Notes: generated from the sequence alone by a model not told the origin. Counted from the stretch's first letter, positions 31,487 to 40,082 are shown. The stretch: 64,000 nt of DNA from Deltaproteobacteria bacterium (GCA_012728915.1 JAAYEC010000030.1:1-64000), one strand, 5' to 3'. Program-made: numbers and translations.

Positions 31487-33787
31487 CTATCTCTTCGGTT
31501 TCGTGCCGGCTGATTTCCGCCTGCCCTTCGGCGGTCTTTCCCGGAGCAGGACCGCAACCCGGTCGATCAGGTCGACCTGCTCCTTCCTGATGCCGTCCAG
31601 TCCGCGCCCCCACTTCAGGAAAGCCAGGACGCGCTCCCGGTCTTCCCTGCGTGGAAGCAGGGCCGGGATCGCGCGGAGCGTTCGCTCGGGCTCCAGCATG
31701 GCCATCACTTCGGCCTCGGAGCGCATCCTGCGGCGCTCGTCCTCCGTTAGCTTCGACAGCGCCCTGTCCCCCCGGACCACTTCCTCGGTCATCTCCAGGC
31801 GTGTGAGCGGGATGGCGCCGGCGAAGCGGCCGACCAGCGAGCTGATTCGGGCGAGCGCCTCGGCGTAGCCACCCTTTTCGATGTTCGCGAGCGCTTCCTG
31901 CACGACAGGCAGCGCTCGCGGATCCGGACGCTTCTCCAGCACGTGGCCCTGCCTGTCGCCCTCCGGGTCCCCCAGGGTCAGGAGGGTCCCGTAGATCTGG
32001 AAAAAAAGGAACTCGCCGGCGGCATCGCGCAGGTCGCGGAAGACGTTCCACGAGGCCGTAATCCACTCGGAGCCCATCTGCTCGAGCCTGTGCCACGGGT
32101 TGCCGGCCTCCGCAGGTTTGCGTCCTGCCCTGACGGCCGACGCTAGGACCGGAACGGGCCACATCAGCGGGTTGAGATCGCTGAGGACCCACCGCTGCGC
32201 CCGATTGGGGTGAAAGGTCCGCCCCAGCTGCGCCGTCGTCTCGTTCACGAGACCTCTCACGAGGGGACGGGCAAACAGGGTGTAGGCCTTCTCATTCATC
32301 GTCGACACCTCGGCGACGACTTCGAAGGGCTTCTCGTCCTTGCGCTGCACCCGGTTGAACTTGCGCCGCTCCTCCAGGGTGACCTCCGTGAACGTCGAAA
32401 GGTACCGGTCCTTACCCGTCCCCGGGGTTTCTTCGATCTCCATCAGGTACAGGCCGGGCCGGAGCATCTCGATGTAGTCCAGCGCCTCGATGATCTCCGT
32501 GTGCTCCTTCTGGGCGACCTTTCCCGAAACGAAGATCCCCAGGTGCCCCACGCTCTCGTGGACGAGGCCCACGATCACCTGCCCCCGGGCCTTGATCTCC
32601 GCCGTGCTCGAGTACACGTCGGAAACCCAGTTGATCGCCTGCTGGGGCGGCGTGATGTTGTCCCCCTTCGAGGAGAACATCACGATGGGCGAGCGGATCG
32701 CCTTGAGATCCACGTACGAGCCGGGGGCCGCCTTCACCTCCCCCCGGGCCAGCTTGTTGCCGACGAAGAGGTTGTCCACGATCCAGCGGATCTCCTCCTC
32801 GTTCATCAGGAAGTAACCGCCCCACCATTTCTCGAACTCCAGGAACCGCTCCCGCTCCGTGTCCACGCTCTTCCACAGGTTGTAGTACTTCGTCCAGAGC
32901 GTGTTGGCGGGGTTGAGGTTCTCGAAGTTCTGCACGAGCCAGGCACCGTCGAACCGGCCGTTCCCCAGGTCGCTGGCCAGCAGCGCCAGCCACGACCCGC
33001 CCAGCAGGCCGCCGCTGTAGCGCATCGGGTTCTCCCCCTCTCCCCCGCTGAAACTGCCGCTCCAGTAGGACATGGGAGCCCCGTTGATCACGACGGAGCC
33101 CACGTTCCCGGGGTCGTCGGCGGCAAGCAGCATGGAGGCCCAACCTCCCTGGCAGTTGCCGTAGATCGTGGGCCGGGGGCTGTCCGGGTGTCTCGCGACG
33201 ACCGTTTCCAGGAACGTCTTCTCCGCCGCGGTCACGTCGAGGATCGTCTGACCCGGCTCGGGTTCCGGGAAGAAGACGACGAAGTACACGGGGTGGCCGA
33301 ACTCCAGCGCGACCCCCACCTCGGAGTCCTTCTTGAACCCGCCGATCCCGGGGCCGTGACCCGCGCGGGGATCGATGATGATGAAGGGACGTTTCCTGTC
33401 GTCGACCTTCACGCCCCGCGGCGGGATGATCCGGACCAGGGCATAGTTGACGGGGCGCTCGAAGGTGCGGCCGTCGGAGATGATTTCCCACTGGAAGGCC
33501 AGCAGCGGCGGGCTGCCCTCCTTGAGGTGCTCGAGGTAGATGTTGCCGCGCTCACGCAGAGTGTCCCAGAAGAGCACCGAGCGCTGGGCGGCGTCCGTCA
33601 GGTAGGACGCCCACGCCTGCCAGGGGCTCTCCGGGACGACCGCGACGGCGGTCTCCGGGTCCAGTGCCGCCTTTTGCAGATGGTCCAGGAAACTCTTCTG
33701 GGCCTCGAGGGCCCGCGCCGCATACAAGCGCCCGAGTTTCCCCATCAGCCCGATCAGATCAGCGGTCCAATTCTGCCGGTCTTCCAT
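31487..33787 (-). CDS. DUF3141 / PhaC-like alpha-beta hydrolase
   Basis: A 766-residue protein from ATG 33787, chosen for its AAGGGGG site; a start at 33925 lacks one. The centre is an alpha/beta-hydrolase with a PHA-synthase-type cysteine elbow (GNCQGGW, C212), IVMFSSKGDNITPPQQAINW and a His (HESVGHLGIFVSG). The last 250 residues are helical and lack a clear match. DUF3141 proteins cluster with MaoC-Pta and ackA in many proteobacteria, pointing to hydroxyacyl-CoA or polyester metabolism. Confidence 0.85.
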   Translation of the reverse strand: MEDRQNWTADLIGLMGKLGRLYAARALEAQKSFLDHLQKAALDPETAVAVVPESPWQAWASYLTDAAQRSVLFWDTLRERGNIYLEHLKEGSPPLLAFQWEIISDGRTFERPVNYALVRIIPPRGVKVDDRKRPFIIIDPRAGHGPGIGGFKKDSEVGVALEFGHPVYFVVFFPEPEPGQTILDVTAAEKTFLETVVARHPDSPRPTIYGNCQGGWASMLLAADDPGNVGSVVINGAPMSYWSGSFSGGEGENPMRYSGGLLGGSWLALLASDLGNGRFDGAWLVQNFENLNPANTLWTKYYNLWKSVDTERERFLEFEKWWGGYFLMNEEEIRWIVDNLFVGNKLARGEVKAAPGSYVDLKAIRSPIVMFSSKGDNITPPQQAINWVSDVYSSTAEIKARGQVIVGLVHESVGHLGIFVSGKVAQKEHTEIIEALDYIEMLRPGLYLMEIEETPGTGKDRYLSTFTEVTLEERRKFNRVQRKDEKPFEVVAEVSTMNEKAYTLFARPLVRGLVNETTAQLGRTFHPNRAQRWVLSDLNPLMWPVPVLASAVRAGRKPAEAGNPWHRLEQMGSEWITASWNVFRDLRDAAGEFLFFQIYGTLLTLGDPEGDRQGHVLEKRPDPRALPVVQEALANIEKGGYAEALARISSLVGRFAGAIPLTRLEMTEEVVRGDRALSKLTEDERRRMRSEAEVMAMLEPERTLRAIPALLPRREDRERVLAFLKWGRGLDGIRKEQVDLIDRVAVLLRERPPKGRRKSAGTKPKR

Positions 33788-33962
33788 GATTTGCCCCCTT
33801 AGCAGCGGCCCGGCCCGCGAGAAGAAGGCGTCCGCCGCCCGGCCGCCCATGAGGTCGGGGCGCGTCTTCGCCCGGGCCACGAAACGTCCTTCACGCCCCG
33901 CCGCCTGAATGGTCGTCGGGGCCATTGAAACACAAAAACACGCCCGCTTTCAAAAAAATTCT

Positions 33963-33996
33963 AAAAGGGGCCCCGCGGTATTCACGGGACCCCCTT
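33963..33996 (-). terminator. Intrinsic terminator after the VWA-OmpA gene
   Basis: On the minus strand AAGGGG-bulged G-TCCCG pairs with CGGGGCCCCTT, followed by TTTTAGAATTTTTTT. It lies 28 bp past the stop codon at 34024. Confidence 0.85.
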
Positions 33997-34023
33997 GTGG
34001 TTCGGGAATGCGTTAACTTGAGA

Positions 34024-35169
34024 TCACTTCACGGTGAAGTCATCCCTGCGGTTCTTGGACCAGCAATCCTCGCTGGACTCCCTGCAGATGGGCTTCTCTT
34101 CGCCGTAGCTCACCGTGCCCACCCGGTCCTTGGCGATGCCGAGGTCCATCAGGTACTTCGCCGCCGCGTCGGCGCGACGCTGGCCCAGGGCCATGTTGTA
34201 CTCGTTGGTGCCGCGCTCGTCGCAGTTGCCCTCGACGACCACCTTCTTCTCCGGATTCCTCTGCAGCCACTCGGCGTTACGCTTCAACGCCTCGCGTCCC
34301 TCGGGTTTGATCACGTACTTGTCGAAGTCGAAGTAGATCGCCTCGAGCTTCTCCGGGACCGCGGGGGCCGGGGCCGCCGGTGGAACAACGGCGGGCTTCT
34401 CCGCGGCGGCAGCCGGGGGAGCAGCAGGAGGAGGACCGAGGAACACGCGTTCAACAAAGGCGGCCATGCCGGCGGCCGTGCTCACGTCCTTCGCATTCAC
34501 CAGCACCCCGCACTCGCCGGCCTTGACCACCTGGCTCAGGAGTTCCGTGCCGGCCGGGTCGGTGCCGATCTGAACGGCGTAGATGCAGATGTTCTCCTTC
34601 ATCGCCGCCTTCATCGCCTGTGCCGAGGCCGGCGCCTTCGGCATTTCCAGCCCGTCGCTGAAGATGATCAGCGCCGACTTCCCCGCCAGGGGCTTGAGGT
34701 CCAGCGCGGCGGCATCGATGGCCTTCTCCAGCGGGCTCTCCACACCGGCGGTGTTCACCGCGTAGATCGCCTTTCCCAGTTCCTCCTTCGAGTAAGGGGC
34801 CATGCCATACCAGAGCTTCGTGTCGTAGTTTCGCGTGAGCCACCTCTGCCCGGCGAAATCCCGGAGGCCCGCCGTGAGCTTCAGGCTGGGGATCGTGTCG
34901 TTGAAGAGCCGGGCCAGGTGCTGCTCGTATTCCAGCGCCGTCGTCTTCATCGGCGTCGTGTAGGCATAGTGAGCCCACTGGAAAGGCTCTTCCATCGAGG
35001 CCGACGTGTCGAGGACCACCTGGAAGTTGTCCGTCTTCTGCACCAGCGCCCCCGACTTGAGCTTCGGGTTCAGATCCTGCGCCGGCACGGGCTTGATCAC
35101 CGTCGCGCAGCCGCCGAGACCAATCAGGGCGGCGGCGGCAATCGCCAACACGAGCCATTTCGTTCTCAT
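34024..35169 (-). CDS. VWA-domain and OmpA-domain outer membrane lipoprotein
   Basis: A 381-residue lipoprotein: signal MRTKWLVLAIAAAALIGLGGC, then a von Willebrand A domain (QVVLDTSASM, with DTSAS as the MIDAS motif; IIFSDGLE). A Pro/Ala-rich linker (about 245-275) is followed by an OmpA/Pal peptidoglycan-binding domain (AIYFDFDKYVIKPEGREALKRNAEWL ... GNCDERGTNEYNMALGQRRADAA). It probably links the outer membrane to the wall and presents a protein-binding VWA module. A perfect AAGGAGG site precedes the ATG. Confidence 0.9.
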   Translation of the reverse strand: MRTKWLVLAIAAAALIGLGGCATVIKPVPAQDLNPKLKSGALVQKTDNFQVVLDTSASMEEPFQWAHYAYTTPMKTTALEYEQHLARLFNDTIPSLKLTAGLRDFAGQRWLTRNYDTKLWYGMAPYSKEELGKAIYAVNTAGVESPLEKAIDAAALDLKPLAGKSALIIFSDGLEMPKAPASAQAMKAAMKENICIYAVQIGTDPAGTELLSQVVKAGECGVLVNAKDVSTAAGMAAFVERVFLGPPPAAPPAAAAEKPAVVPPAAPAPAVPEKLEAIYFDFDKYVIKPEGREALKRNAEWLQRNPEKKVVVEGNCDERGTNEYNMALGQRRADAAAKYLMDLGIAKDRVGTVSYGEEKPICRESSEDCWSKNRRDDFTVK

Positions 35170-35556
35170 TGCATTACCTCCTTCTTTCGATCTGTGTTCT
35201 CTTCGGGAAAGTCACGGGACGCTGCCGCCCCTGAATCCCGCCCGGGATGGCGACCTGGATTGCCGCAACGCGGCACGGCACCCCTCCCCCGTGACCTTGA
35301 CGCTCCGTCTTGTACAATACCTCATAAATCAATCGGTGGCAACCCGGAGCTTTGTCCCCCGCTGGCAGCGTCCGTCCGCTTCCCGAACGGTGCCGGATGA
35401 CTCGGAATGCCGATCGGAATGGGCTGTCGGAAAGCCCTTTCGGAGAAGGGGATGTGCCTAGGATGAACGGATGTCGCGCACGGCGCATCCGGACCCTGAA
35501 CAAGACGCGCGCAAGACAAGAGAGCCGCCTCGCCACGAAGGCGGGACGGCTCCCTT
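35170..35556. other. Intergenic region left of the integrated element
   Basis: No convincing gene. It contains the likely original terminator of tRNA-Lys on the minus strand at 35521-35551 (stem GAGCCG with CGGCTC plus inner pairs, loop TTCGT), now 11 kb away from the tRNA. I see nothing else assignable in 35170-35520. Confidence 0.6.
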
Positions 35557-35604
35557 GTCCTGGTGGGCCGCACAGGGATCGAACCTGCGACCCGCTGATT
35601 AAGA
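35557..35604. repeat. attL, 48-bp core repeat
   Basis: Identical over 48 bases to 46587-46634. It consists of the tRNA-Lys 3' half, from the anticodon loop to CCA plus three bases. Sequence on either side differs. No full tRNA can form here, so this is the displaced end. Confidence 0.95.
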
Positions 35605-35650
35605 GAGGCGTCAATGAGGTTTCTGCAAGTGGCGGGAATGACGTAAGTAA

Positions 35651-35679
35651 TTGATTTTTTTCAACCTCGCTTATATAAA
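35651..35679 (+). promoter_or_regulatory. Promoter at the left end of the element
   Basis: TTGATT (35651-35656), 17 bases, TATAAA (35674-35679), in AT-rich DNA. It would drive the genes from 35771. A second TATAAA lies at about 35701. Confidence 0.65.
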
Positions 35680-35713
35680 CAATAGAAAGAAAATAGCCGA
35701 TATAAACTATGAC

Positions 35714-35730
35714 TGTCACATTTTGTCACA
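35714..35730. promoter_or_regulatory. Left pair of TGTCACA boxes (candidate integrase arm sites)
   Basis: TGTCACA occurs at 35714-35720 and 35724-35730, exactly one helical turn (10 bp) apart. The same pair occurs at the right end (46496-46512). Tyrosine integrases of phages usually bind such paired arm sites near each end. Confidence 0.6.
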
Positions 35731-35770
35731 AAATCCCCAGACGAAATCTCTCACGTGAAAGGGGGACCTG

Positions 35771-36064
35771 ATGAGCGAAAAGATCACCTCCATTCGATTA
35801 TGCGAAGAAACGACGGGAGAAGAGCGCAGGGTGCAGACTGTAGCCATTGAGAAAAGCGGCGACCTCGTCGTTTACGGTTTGGACTCAGGCCCATTCGTCG
35901 AGAAATATCACGGCGACTGGGACTATGAGTATTGGTTCACAGTTCCTGGGGAGTACAAGGACACCATTCTTCTTCTCCTGCTGAAAGAACGTTTCTCGAG
36001 CTTTTTGGAAGTTGAGGGATGGTTGACGAGCAAGGGGATCAAGTGTCAGCGCGGTTTCATGTAA
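35771..36064 (+). CDS. Unknown small element protein
   Basis: A 97-residue acidic protein with no recognised domain. It is rich in aromatic residues in the middle (HGDWDYEYWFTVPGEYKDTI) and ends in GWLTSKGIKCQRGFM. A GGGGGACCTG stretch precedes the ATG. It is the first gene after attL, in DNA of lower GC than the chromosome, a place where satellites and prophages often carry cargo genes. No signal peptide or membrane segment. Function unknown. Confidence 0.6.
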   Translation: MSEKITSIRLCEETTGEERRVQTVAIEKSGDLVVYGLDSGPFVEKYHGDWDYEYWFTVPGEYKDTILLLLLKERFSSFLEVEGWLTSKGIKCQRGFM

Positions 36065-36074
36065 TAAAGAAATA

Positions 36075-36126
36075 CCGGGGCTAGGGTCGCTCCCGAAAAG
36101 GCGGTATCCTGGCCGCCCTGCCCCGG
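36075..36126 (+). other. Potential branched RNA structure
   Basis: CCGGGGC (36075-36081) pairs with GCCCCGG (36120-36126) and encloses two further hairpins: GGG with CCC around TCGCT, and GGCGG (36100-36104) with CCGCC (36113-36117). It lies between two element genes. There is no U-tract, so a simple terminator is unlikely. Confidence 0.4.
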
Positions 36127-36160
36127 ATCACTCACCAGGCCGCTTCCAGGAGGCGGGATG

Positions 36161-37261
36161 ATGCCAAATAGCCATCGCGTTCCAATCGAAGCAGCGAAAA
36201 ATGCTCTTCTCGATACGGTCGCAGAATTTACCACAGAAAAACATCATCTCATCTTTGATAGACTCCGCGAGATCAATAACAGGTCCTTGATTGTTCTGGA
36301 CAGCATACTGCGGTTTTACTGCGCCGACGCCGTGATCAGACTCCTAGGCATCAAGAAACCTGATCAGGTCACGAATTGGTGGCCGGTGATCGAAGCGGGG
36401 GAACGATTTTTAACACAGCCAGATCCACTTGAGCGCCTCGCAAAACTGTGGCTCCAGACTAACAACCATCAGGCATTCGAGATATTTCTGCGCTACCTCG
36501 TCGATCGCATCAAGACACGCAATGAGCTCCAAGTAAGGCTCGAGACACTTCCGGTAGGCAAACATTATTTTCGCCATTGGACAAAGGAAAGCGACAAAGG
36601 AGCACTTGACGATTTACTAACAGTCATAGAATCGCATATCAGGGCATGGAAAAGCAAACAATGGAAAAACAAACAGGTGAAAACCGTACATTTATCTCTT
36701 CGAAAGGATCCCGAGGCTCTTAGCGACGCTCTGGTTGTTACCTATAAGGCTTTTTTGAATCAGATCGAGAAGCTCAAAGACTTCGAAACAGACACCTTCC
36801 CTCTTAGCCCACTTGCGGAAATTCTTCCCATTCCCGCATGGGACAGAGCGGCTCCGGGTATCATGCGTCAAGACATAAAGGACCACGTGCTACAACTTCT
36901 TCCTATTCTCGAAGGAAGCATGGAAGAAGTTCCGCTGAAAATATATGATGCCCATCTCACGGCCTTCCGTCGAAGACAAAAGCAACTCTGGAATGAACCG
37001 TTCAGTATCGACACGATGCAGCAAAACGAGCCCAAGGAAGACAAGCGTGATGACATAATCAATAAATTAGACGCGGATAATCTCCTCCGATCGCTTGACG
37101 GCATCCTCGAGAATGAAGGATCGCGCAAAGCCGATAAGATTCGCCTAGCCTTCGAATTTATGCGTGCCGGATATTCCCAGGAGGAGGCTGCATTGAGAAG
37201 TGGCGTGTCCGACCGCACGCTTCGAAGCTATATTAAAAAATTACGCGATATCATTAAATAA
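36161..37261 (+). CDS. Unknown element protein with C-terminal helix-turn-helix
   Basis: About 366 residues, with AGGAGG six bases before the second of two adjacent ATG codons (36158 and 36161). The body is mostly helical and matches no family I know. The C-terminus (FMRAGYSQEEAALRSGVSDRTLRSYIKKL) is a sigma70 region-4-like helix-turn-helix. It lies upstream of the primase, so it may be a replication initiator or regulator that binds the iterons; a defence cargo gene is the alternative. DNA is AT-rich relative to the chromosome. Confidence 0.6.
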   Translation: MPNSHRVPIEAAKNALLDTVAEFTTEKHHLIFDRLREINNRSLIVLDSILRFYCADAVIRLLGIKKPDQVTNWWPVIEAGERFLTQPDPLERLAKLWLQTNNHQAFEIFLRYLVDRIKTRNELQVRLETLPVGKHYFRHWTKESDKGALDDLLTVIESHIRAWKSKQWKNKQVKTVHLSLRKDPEALSDALVVTYKAFLNQIEKLKDFETDTFPLSPLAEILPIPAWDRAAPGIMRQDIKDHVLQLLPILEGSMEEVPLKIYDAHLTAFRRRQKQLWNEPFSIDTMQQNEPKEDKRDDIINKLDADNLLRSLDGILENEGSRKADKIRLAFEFMRAGYSQEEAALRSGVSDRTLRSYIKKLRDIIK

Positions 37262-37343
37262 TCCCGCCTACTTAAAATATCCTCGTTTTCTATTTCCTGT
37301 TATTTCGTTTTCCTGCCGTAATCCCTATAAAGGGGACAGGAAA

Positions 37344-37568
37344 ATGAAGACTGAAGAAATCATCGACCGTAAGCTATTCCTGAAGAAGCAGGCGCTCTCG
37401 ATCGTTCGTCGAGACATCGCGGATCTCCGTCGTAAGAAAGTCCTTATGCGCATCCGTCGCGAACTCGAAAATGAGATCTCCGAGAGCTTCGATCCCGTCC
37501 TATCGCGCAAGCTCGATGCCCTTCTCATCCTTTTAGATGACCAAAGTGGAGAGCGTGCGAATGGATAG
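37344..37568 (+). CDS. Small helical element protein
   Basis: A 74-residue, strongly charged, helical protein (KKQALSIVRRDIADLRRKKVLMRIRRELENEI). ATG 37344 follows AGGGGACAGG. It overlaps the primase start by 8 bp, so it is coupled to it. No family recognised; it may be a primase partner or regulator. Confidence 0.55.
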   Translation: MKTEEIIDRKLFLKKQALSIVRRDIADLRRKKVLMRIRRELENEISESFDPVLSRKLDALLILLDDQSGERANG

Positions 37569-39315
37569 GCGAGCCATCGAAAACCGCTTCGCTGACCGAT
37601 TCGAGGAGTTTTTCCAACGGTATCTCCCTGCCGGCGTCAAAAAGATCGGCGGGGATGAATGGCAGGCCCTCTGCCCGTTTCACGCCGACAGCAAGCCCTC
37701 ATTGAGCATCAACGCGAAGACTGGTGCCTACTTTTGTCACGGCTGCGGCAAGAAGGGCGGCTTTCTGCACTTCTATGCGAAGCTCAACGGCCTGGACGAC
37801 CGCCGAGACTTCCCGAAGATCCTGGCCGGCATTGCCCGCGACTTCGGAATCGAGGCCGAGGAAGTCAAAGCACGGCTCGTCAAAACCTACGACTACACCG
37901 ACGAGGCGGGCTCGCTTCTTTTCCAGGTCTGCCGATACGAACCCAAATCTTTCAAGCAGCGCATGCCGGCAGGCTCCGGCAAGTGGGATTACAGGCTCAA
38001 CGGTGTGCGTCGGGTCCTGTATCGCCTGCCCGAGGTATTGAAGGCGGACGAGGTGCTGATAGTGGAGGGTGAGAAGGATGCTGACACCGTGGCGGGCCTG
38101 GGATTTACCGGGACCACCTCGCCGATGGGCGCGAAGAAGTGGCGGCCAGAGTATAGCGACAGCCTCAAGGGCAAAGACGTTGTGCTCATCCCCGACAATG
38201 ACCAGGAAGGACGCGAGCACATGGCTCAGGTTGGCGCGGCCCTTCGCGGCATCGCCCGGTCGATGAGGTGGCTCGACCTGCCGGGCCTGCCGAGCAAAGG
38301 GGATGTTTCCGATTGGGTGGCTACCTTCTCAACGAAGGAAGAAGCGGCCGAGCGCCTGGCCATGATGATCGAAGCGGCGGGACCCTACGACGCCCCGAAG
38401 GTCTACACCATCGAGGACGCCGTCCTCAACGTTGCCGATTATCATCGGATTGACCTTCCCAGGAAGCAAACCATACTTCGGCCGATCGTCTGCGAACAGC
38501 AGATCATCCTGGCATCCGGCTGGAGAGGCGTTGGCAAGTCGTGGTTCGCCCTGGGACTGCTTGACGCCGTGACACGGGGAATCAATTTCGGCCCCTGGGA
38601 AATCGAAACGTCGGTGCCGTGCCTCTACATGGACGGCGAAATGGCCGCGGAGGACACGAAAAAACGAATTCGCGACCTCAACCCCTCGGAAGAAAGAAAA
38701 AGCCCCTTATACGTCTATTCTGACGCCTACGCGAATCATCTCGGCCTAGCCCGGGCGAACCTTCTCAGCGAATCCTGGCGCACAACGATGAAGAGGATCC
38801 TCCTCACCAGGGGCGTCAAGCTGTGGGCCGTGGACAATATCGCAAGCCTGGCGTCAGGCATCGACGAAAACGCGAAAAAGGAATGGGATCCAATCAACTC
38901 TTGGCTTCTCGATCTTCGCTTCGCCGGCATCACGACCCTGCTCCTGCATCATACGAACAAGGAAGGCGGGCAGCGCGGGACCTCGGCCCGCGAGGACAAC
39001 ATCGACACGAGCCTCATCCTGAAGCAACCGGCCGATTATGAGGCCGACCGGGGTGCAGACTTCATTCTTACCTTCAGCAAAAGCCGGGTTTCCTTCGAGG
39101 ATCTCGCTTACCTGGGTGACGTTCATTTTACCCTGACCACGAACGAGAACGGATCGCTTGCCTGGACATGGGAGCGAGTACGGGCAGAGCGCAAAGCGGA
39201 AATCATCGCCCTTCTCGAGCAGGGCGAGAGCATCAGCGAAACGGCGCGCATCGTCGGATGCTCAAAATCATACGTCTCGAAGGTCAACCAGGACCGCAAA
39301 AATGGAGAAAACTAG
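37561..39315 (+). CDS. Primase-helicase (CHC2 zinc, TOPRIM, RepA-like ATPase)
   Basis: The replication protein of the element, 584 residues from ATG 37561. It has a CHC2 zinc finger (C38, H41, C59, C62), a TOPRIM core (VLIVEGEKDADTV; LIPDNDQEGREH), a RecA-like ATPase of the AAA_25/RepA type (GWRGVGKSWFA with K326; VKLWAVDNIASLA), and a short C-terminal helix-turn-helix (SISETARIVGCSKSYVSKVN). The combination is found in satellites such as P4 and PICIs and in some plasmids. The iteron array starts at its stop codon. ATG 37537 is an alternative start. Confidence 0.9.
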   Translation: MDRRAIENRFADRFEEFFQRYLPAGVKKIGGDEWQALCPFHADSKPSLSINAKTGAYFCHGCGKKGGFLHFYAKLNGLDDRRDFPKILAGIARDFGIEAEEVKARLVKTYDYTDEAGSLLFQVCRYEPKSFKQRMPAGSGKWDYRLNGVRRVLYRLPEVLKADEVLIVEGEKDADTVAGLGFTGTTSPMGAKKWRPEYSDSLKGKDVVLIPDNDQEGREHMAQVGAALRGIARSMRWLDLPGLPSKGDVSDWVATFSTKEEAAERLAMMIEAAGPYDAPKVYTIEDAVLNVADYHRIDLPRKQTILRPIVCEQQIILASGWRGVGKSWFALGLLDAVTRGINFGPWEIETSVPCLYMDGEMAAEDTKKRIRDLNPSEERKSPLYVYSDAYANHLGLARANLLSESWRTTMKRILLTRGVKLWAVDNIASLASGIDENAKKEWDPINSWLLDLRFAGITTLLLHHTNKEGGQRGTSAREDNIDTSLILKQPADYEADRGADFILTFSKSRVSFEDLAYLGDVHFTLTTNENGSLAWTWERVRAERKAEIIALLEQGESISETARIVGCSKSYVSKVNQDRKNGEN

Positions 39316-39588
39316 GTGAACGATTCGGTGAACGCTATTCTGCATGTATCTGATATTACTGACAAAACAGGTGTTCACCAAAAACCCCGTTTTTCGGCCC
39401 TTGGTGAACACTTTTTTGGTGAACGATTGGTGAACGATTGGTGAACGGTCAAAAAACAAAGCATCGCAATATCAAGCAGTTACATGGTTGGCGAGGTGAA
39501 CGATTTGGTGAACACTAAGTGAACAACACCCCTATCGTTCACCAAAACCCCCCCTTATAGGGGGGTTGGTGAACGGGGGAAGGTGAAC
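39316..39588. repeat. Iteron array with two large hairpins, likely replication origin
   Basis: GTGAAC occurs thirteen times in 273 bp, eleven on the plus strand (39316, 39328, 39404, 39419, 39430, 39441, 39496, 39508, 39519, 39569, 39583) and two inverted (39373, 39537). The fuller unit is TTGGTGAACGA. Many neighbours are 11-12 bp apart, one helical turn. Two pairs form hairpins: a perfect 11-bp stem (39371-39381 with 39401-39411), and 39537-39574, where GTTCACCAA plus a C-tract pairs with a G-tract plus TTGGTGAAC. No gene fits here. It follows the primase directly, as origins do in satellites. Confidence 0.85.
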
Positions 39589-39606
39589 GACTTGAAGGAA
39601 AAAATA

Positions 39607-39770
39607 ATGACCGACAGGCAGGCAAAAAAATCGCTGACGCAATAAGGGATGGCTTGGAGAAGATCGCGGTCGCTCTCGAAGGGCTTGGTTGCCGGATCTC
39701 CGAGGATGAGCCCTTGAATTACGCCGTTGCCCGCGATCTGGACCGAATCGCCGAAGCTCAGAAAAGGTAA
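39607..39770 (+). CDS. Possible 54-residue protein made by -1 frameshifting
   Basis: ATG 39607 has AAGGAA nine bases before it but its frame stops at 39643 after 12 codons. A run of seven A (39624-39630), phased as A-AAA-AAA, would allow a -1 shift into an open frame that ends at TAA 39768. The product would read MTDRQAKK-IADAIRDG... DLDRIAEAQKR, a plausible helical protein. The downstream frame has no start codon of its own. A homopolymer sequencing error is the main alternative. Confidence 0.4.
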
Positions 39771-39803
39771 AGCGAAGAAGGCTTCCCGAACTTTAGGTAG
39801 ATG

Positions 39804-40040
39804 ATGGACGCACTCCTAGACGCTAAAGACGTAAAATGCATTCTCCGTTGCAGCTTACCACTAGTCTATAAGCTTGCCGATCAAGGCCGCTTGCCAGCCG
39901 TGCGGATTCCCTGCCCTGGCGTCGGCAAGGAGCGGCAACGGGCGATGGTACGGTTCAAGGCAGAGGACGTCCAACGGTTCATCGAAGAGCACTACAGCGG
40001 CCCGCTGATTATGAATCGGAATGCATCAAGAAATGATTAG
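39804..40040 (+). CDS. Excisionase / AlpA-like DNA-binding protein
   Basis: A 78-residue MerR-type winged helix protein of the excisionase/HTH_17 type (LLDAKDVKCILRCSLPLVYKLADQGRLPAVRI ... VRFKAEDVQRFIEEH). An ATG three bases earlier is also possible. In satellites such proteins direct excision or activate integrase and replication genes. It lies between the origin and the terminase half of the element, next to a palindrome at 40068. Confidence 0.75.
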   Translation: MDALLDAKDVKCILRCSLPLVYKLADQGRLPAVRIPCPGVGKERQRAMVRFKAEDVQRFIEEHYSGPLIMNRNASRND

Positions 40041-40067
40041 CAATATTCAATATTTGCGAAACGCAAG

Positions 40068-40082
40068 TGACACAAAGTGTCA
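40068..40082. promoter_or_regulatory. Palindrome TGACAC-AAA-GTGTCA
   Basis: A perfect 6-bp inverted repeat with a 3-bp spacer, 27 bp upstream of the next gene. Its half site (GTGACA, that is TGTCAC) resembles the TGTCACA boxes at both ends of the element, so the same protein might bind all three. Confidence 0.5.

Noticed and set aside
35352-35654. A 100-codon frame across attL ending PHRDRTCDPLIKRG...
   Set aside because: The recognisable part is only the translation of the tRNA-Lys fragment in the att core, a common annotation artefact.
39316-39588. CRISPR array
   Set aside because: Repeat units are 6-11 bp with 11-15 bp periods, far too short, and no cas genes are present.
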